The notes under the pieces were generated by a model. The model did not search any database and had not been told where the DNA came from. It saw nothing but the letters and a program-made list of their open reading frames with translations. A stretch of 64,000 nucleotides of DNA, from NCBI GenBank assembly GCA_039030075.1, contig JBCCEW010000028.1, forward strand, positions 1 through 64,000. Reading direction: 5' to 3'. Both the position numbers and the translations under genes were made by a program. Numbering within the stretch: the stretch's first letter is position 1; every line of letters starts with the position of its first letter. Below, piece by piece: positions 34,511 to 43,675 of the stretch. This DNA comes from Myxococcota bacterium. GTDB taxonomy: Bacteria; Myxococcota_A; UBA9160; SMWR01.

Positions 34511-35047
34511 ATGCACGGAGTGAGAGCGCGCGTTCGGTCGCCCTGGACCGTACTCGGGGTGGCAGGGCTGGCGTTGGCCGCGCTCTGGCCCGGCTCCGCG
34601 TTCTCGATGTCGGCCGAGGGCACCTCGCTGAAGGTCACCGGAATGACGTTCGTCGGGAGCCGAACCGGCGTTCGCGAAATGGTGCTGCGCTCGGAAGAAG
34701 CCTGGCTGCGTCCGGGACAGGATCAAGCGCTGCTCTCCGTCGTCGAGGCCGAGGTGACGGATCCGGACGACGGCCGCCAGTTCTCGATGACGTGCGCGCG
34801 TGTCGATCTGGACATTGCGAGCAACGATTTCCTCGCGGAGGGGGACGTACGGGGCAACACCAGTGACGGTCAGCACTACCGCACGGAATGGGTGCGCTAC
34901 CGCCACGAGGAAGGGCTGCTCTATACCGACGCTCCGGTCGAGGTGCGCGACGCCCGCGGATCGTTTCGCGGCGACGGGTTCCGCTACCACGTCGATGAGA
35001 GGCGCTTTCAGTTGATCGGCAATGTGCGTGTGGAGCAGACGCCGTGA
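34511..35047 (+). CDS. lptC: LptC-like lipopolysaccharide export protein
   Basis: A 178-residue protein with one N-terminal membrane helix (VLGVAGLALAALWPGSAFS). The periplasmic part reads as LptC/OstA-type beta-jellyroll repeats: LKVTGMTFVGSRTGVREMVLRSEEAWLRP, VDLDIASNDFLAEGDVRG, YTDAPVEVRD, FRLIGNV-like ending. LptC passes lipopolysaccharide from the LptBFG ABC transporter to LptA. Sequence conservation in this family is low; the call rests on the fold pattern plus lptA and lptB directly downstream (1-base overlap with lptA). Confidence 0.78.
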   Translation: MHGVRARVRSPWTVLGVAGLALAALWPGSAFSMSAEGTSLKVTGMTFVGSRTGVREMVLRSEEAWLRPGQDQALLSVVEAEVTDPDDGRQFSMTCARVDLDIASNDFLAEGDVRGNTSDGQHYRTEWVRYRHEEGLLYTDAPVEVRDARGSFRGDGFRYHVDERRFQLIGNVRVEQTP

Positions 35048-36030
35048 TGCGGTGGGGCCAATGGAGCCTGACGCTCGGGTACGCGCTGCTGTCCCTACAG
35101 GCGGCCAGCGCGAATGCACCCGACGTGAACTTCGGCTTCGGCGGCTTCGACCGCGACGAGCCGATTCGGATCACCGCTGACGCGCTCGAGGCGAGCGACA
35201 AGGATGGCGAGCGTTTCCTGGTATTCCGCGATCGCGTTCAGGTGCGACAGGGACCGCTCGAGCTCGACGCGAACGAGCTGGAGGCGCTCTACGGCGCCGA
35301 CGCGAACCAGCCCGACGCCCTGGAGGCACGCGGCGCCGTACGCGTGCGCGATGGTGCGCGTCGCGCCCACTGTGACGAAGCCCGCTACGACCGGCGCGCG
35401 GCGACCCTCGTGTGTCGCGGGAACCCGGCGCGCCTCTGGGATGGCGAGGATCAGCTCTCCGGAAGCGCGTTCCACTTCGATCTCGAAACGCGCCAGGTGA
35501 CCGTCGAGGGCGGCACGGCGCTCGAGATCCATCGGGAGCTGCCCGGCACCGAGCCGGGTGCGGACGACGCCGAGGGAGACGGCGACGGACCCGAGCGCGA
35601 GTGGCTCGCCGAGCAGCGGGACGCGGGCCCGGTCCACATCGAGGCCCGCTCCGGGCGCGCGAGCGATGGCGATACCGCCCGGCGGATCGCCTTCGAAGGA
35701 GACGTCGTGGTGCGCCAGGGCGATCTCGAACTCCGGGCCCAGCACCTCGAAGCCGTCTACCCGGCGGGAGCGACGCAGCCCGAGCAGTTGCTGGCGCGGG
35801 ATGCGGTCGAGGTCCGCCAGGCCGATCGCGAGGCGCGCTGTGAGGAAGCCGAGTACCGCCCGGCCGAGCGCTGGGTGGCTTGCCGCGGAGACGCCCAACT
35901 GCGGGACGGCCGCGACGAGCTGGAGGGCGATCGCATCGCCTTCGACCTGGAGCGGCGCCGGGTCGACATCGAGGGGAACGCGCGGCTGTGGGTCCACCCG
36001 GCCGATCACGAAGAGGGCGGCCCGGAATGA
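35047..36030 (+). CDS. lptA: LptA-like protein with two OstA domains
   Basis: A 327-residue periplasmic protein with signal peptide (LTLGYALLSLQAASA). Two OstA/LptA units are seen: residues about 38-155 (EPIRITADALEASDKDGERF ... QVTVEGG) and about 200-320 (GPVHIEARSGRASDGDTARR ... RVDIEGNARL), each with D-F-R-D-V-Q-RQG-LEL-A-LEA-Y-style strands. They are joined by an acidic linker (GADDAEGDGDGPERE). Typical LptA has one such domain of about 160 residues. Tandem domains could make one protein span more of the periplasm. ATG at 35047 overlaps the lptC stop; GTG at 35044 is an alternative. Confidence 0.85.
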   Translation: MRWGQWSLTLGYALLSLQAASANAPDVNFGFGGFDRDEPIRITADALEASDKDGERFLVFRDRVQVRQGPLELDANELEALYGADANQPDALEARGAVRVRDGARRAHCDEARYDRRAATLVCRGNPARLWDGEDQLSGSAFHFDLETRQVTVEGGTALEIHRELPGTEPGADDAEGDGDGPEREWLAEQRDAGPVHIEARSGRASDGDTARRIAFEGDVVVRQGDLELRAQHLEAVYPAGATQPEQLLARDAVEVRQADREARCEEAEYRPAERWVACRGDAQLRDGRDELEGDRIAFDLERRRVDIEGNARLWVHPADHEEGGPE

Positions 36031-36752
36031 CGACCCTCGTGGGCGCCGATCTGTGCAAGCGCTACGGCGAGAAGGAGGTCGTCTCCCACGTCGACGTGCG
36101 CGTGGAGCCCGCTCAGGTGATCGGGCTCCTCGGGCCCAACGGAGCCGGCAAGACCACGACCTTCAACATGCTCGCGGGCGGCATCCGCCCCAGCGGAGGC
36201 ACGGTGCGGCTCGGCGAGCAGGATATTACGGAGCTGCCGATGTACCGCCGGGCGCGCCTCGGCATCACGTATCTTCCGCAGGAAGCCTCGATTTTTAGAA
36301 AGCTTTCCGTCGCCGACAACGTCAACGCCATCCTGGAGACCGTCGAGCCGAACCGGCGAGTCCGCCGGGAGCGGCTCCGCGAGCTTTTGGCTGAGCTCGG
36401 ACTGACCGAAAAGGCAGGGAGGCGGGGAGATCTCCTCTCCGGTGGCGAGCGACGGCGGGTCGAGATCACCCGGGCGCTCGTGCTCGACCCCAAGTTCATG
36501 CTGCTCGACGAACCCTTCGCGGGGATCGACCCGATTGCGGTGATCGACATCCAGAAGATCATCGAGCAGCTCAAGACCCGAGGCATCGGCGTGATCATCA
36601 CGGACCACAATGTGCGAGAGACGCTCTCGATCTGTGATCACGCCTACATCATCAAGGACGGCCACATCATTCGGGAAGGTCCGCCCGAAGAGGTCGCTGC
36701 CGATCCCCAGGTGCGCGAGATCTACCTGGGCGAGAACTTTCAGCTGTCCTGA
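36027..36752 (+). CDS. lptB: LptB, ATPase of the lipopolysaccharide exporter
   Basis: A 241-residue ABC ATPase. Walker A GPNGAGKTTTF, Q-loop YLPQEASIFRKLSV, signature LSGGERRRVEI, Walker B FMLLDEPFAGIDPIA and switch His in IITDHNVRETL. The pattern GVIITDHNVRETL and IYLGENFQL at the end is diagnostic of LptB. It powers LptFG to extract lipopolysaccharide from the inner membrane; LptF and LptG are not in the window. ATGA overlap with lptA. Bases 36290-36310 are AT-richer than the surroundings. Confidence 0.96.
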   Translation: MTTLVGADLCKRYGEKEVVSHVDVRVEPAQVIGLLGPNGAGKTTTFNMLAGGIRPSGGTVRLGEQDITELPMYRRARLGITYLPQEASIFRKLSVADNVNAILETVEPNRRVRRERLRELLAELGLTEKAGRRGDLLSGGERRRVEITRALVLDPKFMLLDEPFAGIDPIAVIDIQKIIEQLKTRGIGVIITDHNVRETLSICDHAYIIKDGHIIREGPPEEVAADPQVREIYLGENFQLS

Positions 36753-36788
36753 CGGCAGCTCGCGACTAGGAACCGGACAACAAGCCCC

Positions 36789-38309
36789 ATGGCGCTCGAG
36801 CTCAAGCAGCAGGTACGGCTCAGTCAGCAGCTGGTGATGACGCCGCAGCTTCAGCAGGCGATCAAGCTGTTGCAGCTGTCGCGGATGGAGCTGGTCGATC
36901 TGGTGCACCAGGAGCTCCAGGAGAACCCCGTCCTCGAAGAGGGCGTGGAGATGGACGAGGATCGCGCGGCCGCCGAGGCCGCGGAGCCGGGCCAGTCGAA
37001 CGAGGTGGTCGACGCCACCGAGGCGACTGCCGAGCTGCCGACCACGAGCGCGGCCGATGCGGAAGCGCAGGCCGAGGCCGGTCCGGATGCCGAACCCGTC
37101 GAGAGCGAGCCGACCGACGCCGAGAAGATCGCGGACGTCGACTGGCAGGACTACCTCGACGCGAACCCGCACACGGGGATGCGCGAGGCGATCGGGCCCG
37201 ACGATCGACCCTCGATCGACGCCACCTACGCGCGGCGCGAGAGTCTGAGCGACCACCTGCTCTGGCAGCTGCAGTTGGCCTCCCTGCCGGTCGAGCAGGA
37301 CGTCGCTGCCCGGTTCATCATCGGCAACCTCGACGACCGCGGGTACCTCCAGTCCCCCCTCGAAGAGATCGCCCGGCAGAGCGGCGTTCGCGAAGAGGGG
37401 GTCGCCGAGGCGCTCGGCGCGATCCAGGAGTTCGACCCCTCCGGCGTCGCCGCCCGCGATCTGCGCGAGTGTCTGTGCATCCAGGCGCGTGCCCTCGAGA
37501 TCGACGACCCCCTCGTACTCCGGATCCTCGACGAGCAGCTCGACGCGCTGATCAAGCGCGATTTCCGCGGCGTTTCCCGGGCCCTGAACGTCCCGATCGA
37601 AGAGGTCGCGGCGGCGGCCCAGGTGATCGGCCGTCTCGAGCCGCGGCCGGGCCGCGACTTCGGCGGCGAGGACCCGGTCTACATCGTCCCCGACATCTAC
37701 GTGTACCGCGTGGGTGACGACTTCCACGTCGTGCTGAACGACGACGGGCTCCCGCGGCTGCGCATCAACTCGGTCTACCGGGAGGTGCTCGCGAAGGGGA
37801 ATCCCGCCACCAAGGACACCAAGGAATACGTCAACGACAAGGTGCGAAGCGCCATGTGGTTGATCAAATCCATCCACCAGCGCCAGCGCACGATCTACAA
37901 GGTGATGCAGAGCATCATCAAGTATCAGCGCGACTTCTTCGAGAAGGGCATCAACTTCCTGAAGCCCCTGAACCTGCGGGACGTCGCCGACGACATCGAG
38001 ATGCACGAGTCGACGGTCAGCCGCGTCACGACCAACAAGTACGCGCACACGCCCCAGGGCATCTTCGAGTTGAAGTACTTCTTCAACTCCAGCATCAATC
38101 GGGTCGAAGGAGAAGCGATTGCCAGCGAGAGCGTCAAGGAGCGCATCCGCCGGCTGATCGTCAACGAGGATCCCCGGCGCCCACTCTCGGATCAGCGGAT
38201 CGCCGAGATGCTGCGGGTGGCGAACATCAACATCGCCCGTCGCACCGTCACCAAGTACCGCGAGTCGATGAACCTGCTGTCGTCGACGAAGCGCCGGCAG
38301 GTTGGCTAG
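36789..38309 (+). CDS. rpoN: RNA polymerase sigma-54 factor
   Basis: A 506-residue sigma-54. Region I has LVMTPQLQQAIKLLQLSRMEL, the acidic region II follows (residues 55-120), the core-binding domain lies around 125-320, and the C-terminal DNA-binding domain has the helix-turn-helix VSRVTTNKYAHTP and the RpoN box ARRTVTKYRE. It directs transcription at -24/-12 promoters with enhancer-binding ATPases. It follows lptB by 36 bases and precedes ptsN by 30 bases. The hpf/raiA gene often found between rpoN and ptsN is absent. Confidence 0.97.
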   Translation: MALELKQQVRLSQQLVMTPQLQQAIKLLQLSRMELVDLVHQELQENPVLEEGVEMDEDRAAAEAAEPGQSNEVVDATEATAELPTTSAADAEAQAEAGPDAEPVESEPTDAEKIADVDWQDYLDANPHTGMREAIGPDDRPSIDATYARRESLSDHLLWQLQLASLPVEQDVAARFIIGNLDDRGYLQSPLEEIARQSGVREEGVAEALGAIQEFDPSGVAARDLRECLCIQARALEIDDPLVLRILDEQLDALIKRDFRGVSRALNVPIEEVAAAAQVIGRLEPRPGRDFGGEDPVYIVPDIYVYRVGDDFHVVLNDDGLPRLRINSVYREVLAKGNPATKDTKEYVNDKVRSAMWLIKSIHQRQRTIYKVMQSIIKYQRDFFEKGINFLKPLNLRDVADDIEMHESTVSRVTTNKYAHTPQGIFELKYFFNSSINRVEGEAIASESVKERIRRLIVNEDPRRPLSDQRIAEMLRVANINIARRTVTKYRESMNLLSSTKRRQVG

Positions 38310-38339
38310 AGTGCCGGGTCCCAAACCAGGGGCTCCCGC

Positions 38340-38801
38340 ATGAAGATCATGGAGATCCTCGTCAAGGAAGCCGTGATTCTCGATCTCGGCGTCCGGACGA
38401 AGCGCGAAGTGCTGGCCGAAATGGCGGCCGGTCTCGCGAAGGTCGAACCCCAGATCGAAGCCGACGACCTCCTCGAAGTGCTGATGGAGCGCGAAGCGCT
38501 GCAGAGCACCGGGATCGGGGAAGGCGTCGCGATCCCCCACGGGAAGCTCGGCGGCCTCAACCGGCTCGTCGCCGCCTTCGCGCGCAGTCGCGAAGGGGTG
38601 GACTTCGACTCGATCGACGGCCAGCCGACCCACCACTTCTTCCTGCTCGTCGTCCCGGAGCATTCGGGCGGCCAGTACCTGAAGGCCCTCGCGCGCATCT
38701 CGCGCTTCTTTCGCGATCCCGCCTTCCGCCAGAGCCTGACGGATGGAGAGTCCCTCGAGGACGTGCTCCGCGCGATCGAGGAAGAAGACGCCAAGCTCTG
38801 A
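38340..38801 (+). CDS. ptsN: PTS IIA-like nitrogen-regulatory protein PtsN
   Basis: A 153-residue IIA of the fructose/Ntr type. The phosphorylated His67 sits in GVAIPHGKL; further motifs are EREALQSTGIGEG and LVVPEHSGGQYLKALARISR. In the PTS-Ntr chain the phosphate comes from HPr/NPr; PtsN then controls targets such as potassium transport, stress response and sigma factors. A gene encoding HprK follows after 2 bases. There is no IIB or IIC partner here, so a regulatory rather than transport role fits. Confidence 0.95.
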   Translation: MKIMEILVKEAVILDLGVRTKREVLAEMAAGLAKVEPQIEADDLLEVLMEREALQSTGIGEGVAIPHGKLGGLNRLVAAFARSREGVDFDSIDGQPTHHFFLLVVPEHSGGQYLKALARISRFFRDPAFRQSLTDGESLEDVLRAIEEEDAKL

Positions 38802-38803
38802 CC

Positions 38804-39313
38804 GTGCGCGTGCACGGGGTGCTGGTCGAGATCGCGGGCAGTGGCGTGCTGCTCGTCGGACCCAGCGGTGTGGGCAAGAGTGAATGCGCGCTCGAGCTGG
38901 TGGCCCGCGGCGAGCGCCTGGTGGCCGACGACGCCGTCGAGCTCGAGCGGGAGGGGGACCAGCTGGTGGGGCGCGCCGTGCCGGCGATCGCCGGCCACAA
39001 CGAGATCCGGGGGCTCGGCATCCTGTCGGTCGCGGAGCTCTACGGCGCCGACGCGCTGGCCGAGGAGGCGTGTCTCGGGCTTGTGTGTCGGGTCGAGCCG
39101 GTCGTCGAGGAGCCGGACCGCACCGGCCTCGACCGAGGCCACGAGGAGTGGCTCGGGGTGGCGGTGCCCCGCGTGGTGCTGCCTTCGCAGCCCGGAGCCA
39201 GCCTGGCGACGATCGTGGACGCGGCGGCACGCGACGCCCTGTGGCGTCGGGTTGGGCCGAGCGCCGCCGAGCGCTTCGCCGCGCGGACCCTGCGACCGGT
39301 GCGACAGCCGTGA
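38804..39313 (+). CDS. hprK: HPr kinase/phosphorylase C-terminal-domain protein
   Basis: A 169-residue protein holding the HprK catalytic domain without the N-terminal half. Walker A is GPSGVGKSECALELV, then VADDAVELE, and the family signature NEIRGLGILSVAELYG. Short forms like this occur in many Gram-negative bacteria. It phosphorylates a Ser of HPr; the HPr here keeps that Ser. GTG at 38804 is the most likely start. The stop overlaps the rapZ start by 4 bases. Confidence 0.92.
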   Translation: MRVHGVLVEIAGSGVLLVGPSGVGKSECALELVARGERLVADDAVELEREGDQLVGRAVPAIAGHNEIRGLGILSVAELYGADALAEEACLGLVCRVEPVVEEPDRTGLDRGHEEWLGVAVPRVVLPSQPGASLATIVDAAARDALWRRVGPSAAERFAARTLRPVRQP

Positions 39314-40173
39314 GTGGCGCCCGCCTCGTATTCGTCGGGGGGCTGTCGGGTAGCGGCAAGACCACCGCGATGGCCGCCCTCGAGGACCTCGGCTTCTACT
39401 GCGCCGACCACCTGCCGGCGCCGCTGATCGAGCAATTTCTCGATCTCGCGACGAAGTCCTCGCCACCGCTCGAGAAGATCGCGCTGGCGCTGGCCGCGCG
39501 GGACGCCCAGGGACTCGACCAGATTCCCGCCGTCGTCGAGCGGGCCCGCCAGGCCGGGCATCACGTCGAGATCGTCTATCTCGAGTGTGCGGAGAAAGAG
39601 CTGGCGCGGCGCTATCGCGAGACGCGCCGCGTCCACCCGCTCTCGCCCGACGGATCCGTCGCCGAGGGAATTCGCGCCGAGCGGGAACGGTTGCGCGAGC
39701 TGGCCGCGTTGTCCGACCACACGATCGACACCACCTCCCTGAACGTGCACCAGTTGAAGGCCGCGGTGGTGCTCGCCGTGTCCGGTCGCGCACGCCCGAC
39801 CGTGGTCAACGTCGTGTCCTTCGGTTTCCGCCACGGCACGCCCGACGCGCTCGAGCAGCTCTTCGACGTGCGGTTCCTGCCCAACCCGTACTTCGAGGCC
39901 GAGCTTCGCGCGCACTCCGGACGCGAGGCACCGGTGGCCGACTACGTGCTGCGTTCCGAGCGGGGCGCCGAGTTCTTTGCGAAGCTGCGCGACTGGTTGG
40001 CCTTTCTGCTCCCCCTCTACGACGCAGAAGGCAAGGCCTACGTGACGGTCGGTTTCGGGTGCACGGGCGGTCGGCACCGGTCGGTCGCCTTGGCCGAAGC
40101 CACCGCCCACGCGCTCCGGGAGGCCGGACGCGAGGTCAACGTGACGCACCGGGACGTGGAGAAGGGCTCATGA
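39310..40173 (+). CDS. rapZ: RNase adapter protein RapZ (YvcJ-type)
   Basis: A 287-residue P-loop protein. Walker A is GLSGSGKTTA, then DLGFYCADHLPAPLI, VEIVYLECAEKELARRYRETRR with HPLS, and the C-terminal domain with FGFRHGTPDALEQLFDVRFLPNPYFE and GCTGGRHRSV. In E. coli RapZ guides RNase E to a small RNA controlling glucosamine-6-phosphate synthase; in Bacillus YvcJ it affects competence. Its place beside hprK and PTS genes is conserved. GTG at 39310 is coupled to the hprK stop; ATGA joins it to the next gene. Confidence 0.95.
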   Translation: MSGARLVFVGGLSGSGKTTAMAALEDLGFYCADHLPAPLIEQFLDLATKSSPPLEKIALALAARDAQGLDQIPAVVERARQAGHHVEIVYLECAEKELARRYRETRRVHPLSPDGSVAEGIRAERERLRELAALSDHTIDTTSLNVHQLKAAVVLAVSGRARPTVVNVVSFGFRHGTPDALEQLFDVRFLPNPYFEAELRAHSGREAPVADYVLRSERGAEFFAKLRDWLAFLLPLYDAEGKAYVTVGFGCTGGRHRSVALAEATAHALREAGREVNVTHRDVEKGS

Positions 40174-40580
40174 AGCAGGGAATCGTGATCGTCACCCACT
40201 ACCGCCTCGGCGAGCAGTTCCTGCAGGCGCTGCGCCTGATCGTGCCCGAGGCGCCCGAGTTCCAGTCGGTTTCCGTCGAGCCCACCCAGACCGTCGAGGA
40301 GATGCGCAGCCGGATCGAGGAAGCGCTGAAGTCGGCCGATCGCGGGGACGGGGTGCTCGTCCTCACCGACATGTTCGGCGGCACGCCATCGAACATCGCC
40401 CTCTCGTTCCTGGACGAGCATCGCGTCGAGGTGGTCACCGGGGTGAACCTGCCGATGCTGATCAAGCTGGCGACCCTCGGCGAGGAGAAGCCCCTCGAGG
40501 AGCTGGCGGCGTTCATCAAGAGCTACGGCCAGCGCAACATCTCGGTCGCCAGCGAGATCCTGCCGGACCCGGGGACGTGA
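40170..40580 (+). CDS. PTS mannose-family IIA-like protein
   Basis: A 136-residue IIA of the mannose type: IVIVTHYRLGEQFLQAL with the phosphorylatable His10, LVLTDMFGGTPSNIA (about residues 65-79) and GVNLPMLIKLATL. Such stand-alone IIA(Man)-like proteins in the former Deltaproteobacteria accept phosphate from HPr and act as regulators; no IIB, IIC or IID is present here. ATG overlaps the rapZ stop; its own stop overlaps the HPr start. Confidence 0.93.
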   Translation: MKQGIVIVTHYRLGEQFLQALRLIVPEAPEFQSVSVEPTQTVEEMRSRIEEALKSADRGDGVLVLTDMFGGTPSNIALSFLDEHRVEVVTGVNLPMLIKLATLGEEKPLEELAAFIKSYGQRNISVASEILPDPGT

Positions 40581-40879
40581 GCGACGCGACGCTAGAACGC
40601 TGTTTCACCGTTCGCGGCGAGCTCGGCCTCCACGCGCGACCGGCGGGCCAACTCGTCGCGGCCGCCGGGCGCTTCGAGGCGAAGGTCGAGGTCGCCCGGG
40701 ACGGCGACGACGAGTGGGTGGACGGCCAGAGCATTCTGTCGCTGCTGTCCCTGGCCGCAGGGCAGGGGACCGTGCTGCGGGTCAAGGCCGCCGGTTCCGA
40801 CGCCGAGGCGGCCGTGGCCGCGGTCGGCGCCATCATCGAGGCCGAGGACGGCGCGGCCCCCCCGTCGCCGGAGCGCTGA
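40577..40879 (+). CDS. HPr-family phosphocarrier protein
   Basis: A 100-residue HPr. The phosphoryl-accepting His19 is in GLHARPAG, and the regulatory Ser52 in DGQSILSLLSLAAGQG is the site for HPr kinase. The helix A - strand B pattern is intact. In this cluster it would relay phosphate between Enzyme I (not in the window) and the two IIA proteins, and be modified by HprK. It overlaps the preceding gene by 4 bases (GTGA) and is the last gene of the run before metK. Confidence 0.93.
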   Translation: MSDATLERCFTVRGELGLHARPAGQLVAAAGRFEAKVEVARDGDDEWVDGQSILSLLSLAAGQGTVLRVKAAGSDAEAAVAAVGAIIEAEDGAAPPSPER

Positions 40880-40923
40880 GGGGCGCACGCCCGGGCGCCG
40901 GCCCCCGGAATCGCTCCGTCGGA

Positions 40924-40952
40924 TTGAAAGGCAGGAGGGCCTCGCCTAGAGT
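40924..40952 (+). promoter_or_regulatory. putative sigma-70 promoter of metK
   Basis: TTGAAA (40924-40929), a 17-base spacer, then TAGAGT (40947-40952). Transcription would start near 40959, giving a leader of about 95 nt before the metK ATG. The leader is GC-rich with no recognised SAM or SAH riboswitch. Confidence 0.55.
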
Positions 40953-41054
40953 GCCGCCGCTCGACGGCGTAGGCGTAGCCCGCCGTTTCTCCTTCGAAAA
41001 CCGATGTTCCCGCGCTGACCGACGACCGGCGAAGGCGCGCTGCAGGAGGGCCGC

Positions 41055-42218
<1,164 letters not shown>

Positions 42219-42245
42219 CCGGCGATTCACCGCCCTTCGGTTCCG

Positions 42246-43328
42246 ATGCGCTTCCGCACGTCCGTGCGTGGCCTCCCGGCCCTGGCCTGCCTCGGCTGGA
42301 GCCTGGGAGTCGTGGCGCTCGCCGGCGCCGTGCGCGCGGAGGAGGTGCGGGTGCTCCTGCTCGAGACCCGTCAGACCCTCGCGGTCGGTACCGCACGCGT
42401 GGCGCCGACCGGCGGACCGGGCGGTCGCCTGGAAGTGGACGGCCAGGTCCAGGGACCGCGCTGGGAGGCGCCTGGGTCCGGGCCGCACCAGGTCGGCGAC
42501 CACCACGTCCGCGGCCGGGTCGAGGTGGAACGCACCCGAGACGGCCTCCGCGTGATCAACCGAGTCCCCCTCGAGGCCTACGTCGCAGGGACCCTCGGCG
42601 CCGAGATGTACGCCCGCTGGGAGCCGGCGGCCCTCCAGGCGCAAGCAGTGGCGTCTCGGACCTATGCGCTCTATCAGCAGCGCCGGCGGCGTGCCGAGCC
42701 CTACGACGTGGGGACGAGCACCCGCGACCAGGTGTATCGCGGGCTGGCCGCCGAGACCCCGGAGATCCGCGAGGCGGTGGCGGGGACCCGCGGCGAGGTG
42801 CTGCTGTGGAAGGGCGAGCCGATCCTCGCCGCCTTCCACTCGGCTTCGGGCGGTCAGACCGCGAGTGCCGCCGAGGTCTGGGGGCGGGCGGTGCCCTACC
42901 TGCGAAGTCGGGCGGTGGCCGATGAGGACGCGTCGCCCCACACCTACTGGCGCGCGCGGATTGCACGCACCAAACTGGGGCCCGCGCTTGCCCCGCTGGG
43001 GCTCGATCTGGGTGCGATCCGGACCCTCCGGGTCGTCGGACGCACCCCCAGCGGGCGGGTCGCCCACGTCGAGCTCGTGGGTTCGCAGGGGAGCGAGCGC
43101 GTGACGGCCCGGGCGCTGCGCACGGTGCTCGGCGCCTCGGTTCTGCGCAGCACCCTGTTCGAGATCCGCGAGACCGACGACGCCGTCTCCTTCGTGGGCT
43201 CGGGCCATGGTCACGGAGTCGGCATGAGTCAGTGGGGAGCCCAGGCGATGGCAGAGCGCGGTGCCGGTTACCGCGAAATCCTGGCGACCTTCTATCCCGG
43301 CACCACCCTCGCTCGGAGGAACCCGTGA
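42246..43328 (+). CDS. SpoIID/LytB-domain secreted protein
   Basis: A 360-residue protein with a signal peptide (LGWSLGVVALAGAVRA). The SpoIID domain covers residues about 110-330: PLEAYVAGTLGAEMYARWEPAALQAQAVASRTYAL, FHSASGGQT, and the closing SGHGHGVGMSQWGAQAMA. SpoIID of sporulating bacteria is a lytic transglycosylase acting on denuded glycan strands; homologues in non-sporulating diderms probably remodel peptidoglycan too. Its stop overlaps the yajC start by 4 bases, tying cell-wall remodelling to the Sec genes. Confidence 0.88.
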   Translation: MRFRTSVRGLPALACLGWSLGVVALAGAVRAEEVRVLLLETRQTLAVGTARVAPTGGPGGRLEVDGQVQGPRWEAPGSGPHQVGDHHVRGRVEVERTRDGLRVINRVPLEAYVAGTLGAEMYARWEPAALQAQAVASRTYALYQQRRRRAEPYDVGTSTRDQVYRGLAAETPEIREAVAGTRGEVLLWKGEPILAAFHSASGGQTASAAEVWGRAVPYLRSRAVADEDASPHTYWRARIARTKLGPALAPLGLDLGAIRTLRVVGRTPSGRVAHVELVGSQGSERVTARALRTVLGASVLRSTLFEIRETDDAVSFVGSGHGHGVGMSQWGAQAMAERGAGYREILATFYPGTTLARRNP

Positions 43329-43675
43329 ACTGGACCGAACCGATTTCCCTGGGCTTCGTCCCGCTGCAGGCGGCGGCAGAACCCTCTCCCTTCAGCATGC
43401 TCGTGCCGATGGGCATGATCTTCCTGATCTTCTACTTCCTGCTGATCCGACCCCAGCAGAAGCGACAGAAGGAACAGGACGAGATGCTCAAGGCGATCGA
43501 GAAAGGCGACTCGGTGGTCACCCTGGGCGGGTTGCACGGCAAGGTGGTCGGCGTGACCGATGACGTCTTGACCCTGGAGATCGCGACGCTGAAGGGCGGC
43601 GAGCGGATTCGCGTGAAGGCGGCGCGCATGAAAGTGGACACGGTGCAAAAGGCGAAGAAGGGCGAAGATTCATGA
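43325..43675 (+). CDS. yajC: YajC, Sec translocon accessory subunit
   Basis: A 116-residue protein with one membrane helix (SMLVPMGMIFLIFYFLLIRP) followed by PQQKRQKEQDEMLKAIEKGDSVVTLGGLHGKVVGV, the highly conserved YajC core. YajC associates with SecDF in the holo-translocon. GTG at 43325 overlaps the previous stop; the stop overlaps the secD start by 4 bases. Confidence 0.95.
   Translation: MNWTEPISLGFVPLQAAAEPSPFSMLVPMGMIFLIFYFLLIRPQQKRQKEQDEMLKAIEKGDSVVTLGGLHGKVVGVTDDVLTLEIATLKGGERIRVKAARMKVDTVQKAKKGEDS

Noticed and set aside
36285-36425. AT-richer patch in lptB as a sign of recent transfer.
   Set aside because: The protein is canonical LptB in conserved context and the patch is short.
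40943-40975. Hairpin upstream of metK (CGCCTA/TAGGCG with inner GCCG/CGGC), considered as a SAM riboswitch.
   Set aside because: It overlaps the predicted -10 box and would lie mostly before the transcription start; it lacks known SAM or SAH riboswitch core sequences.
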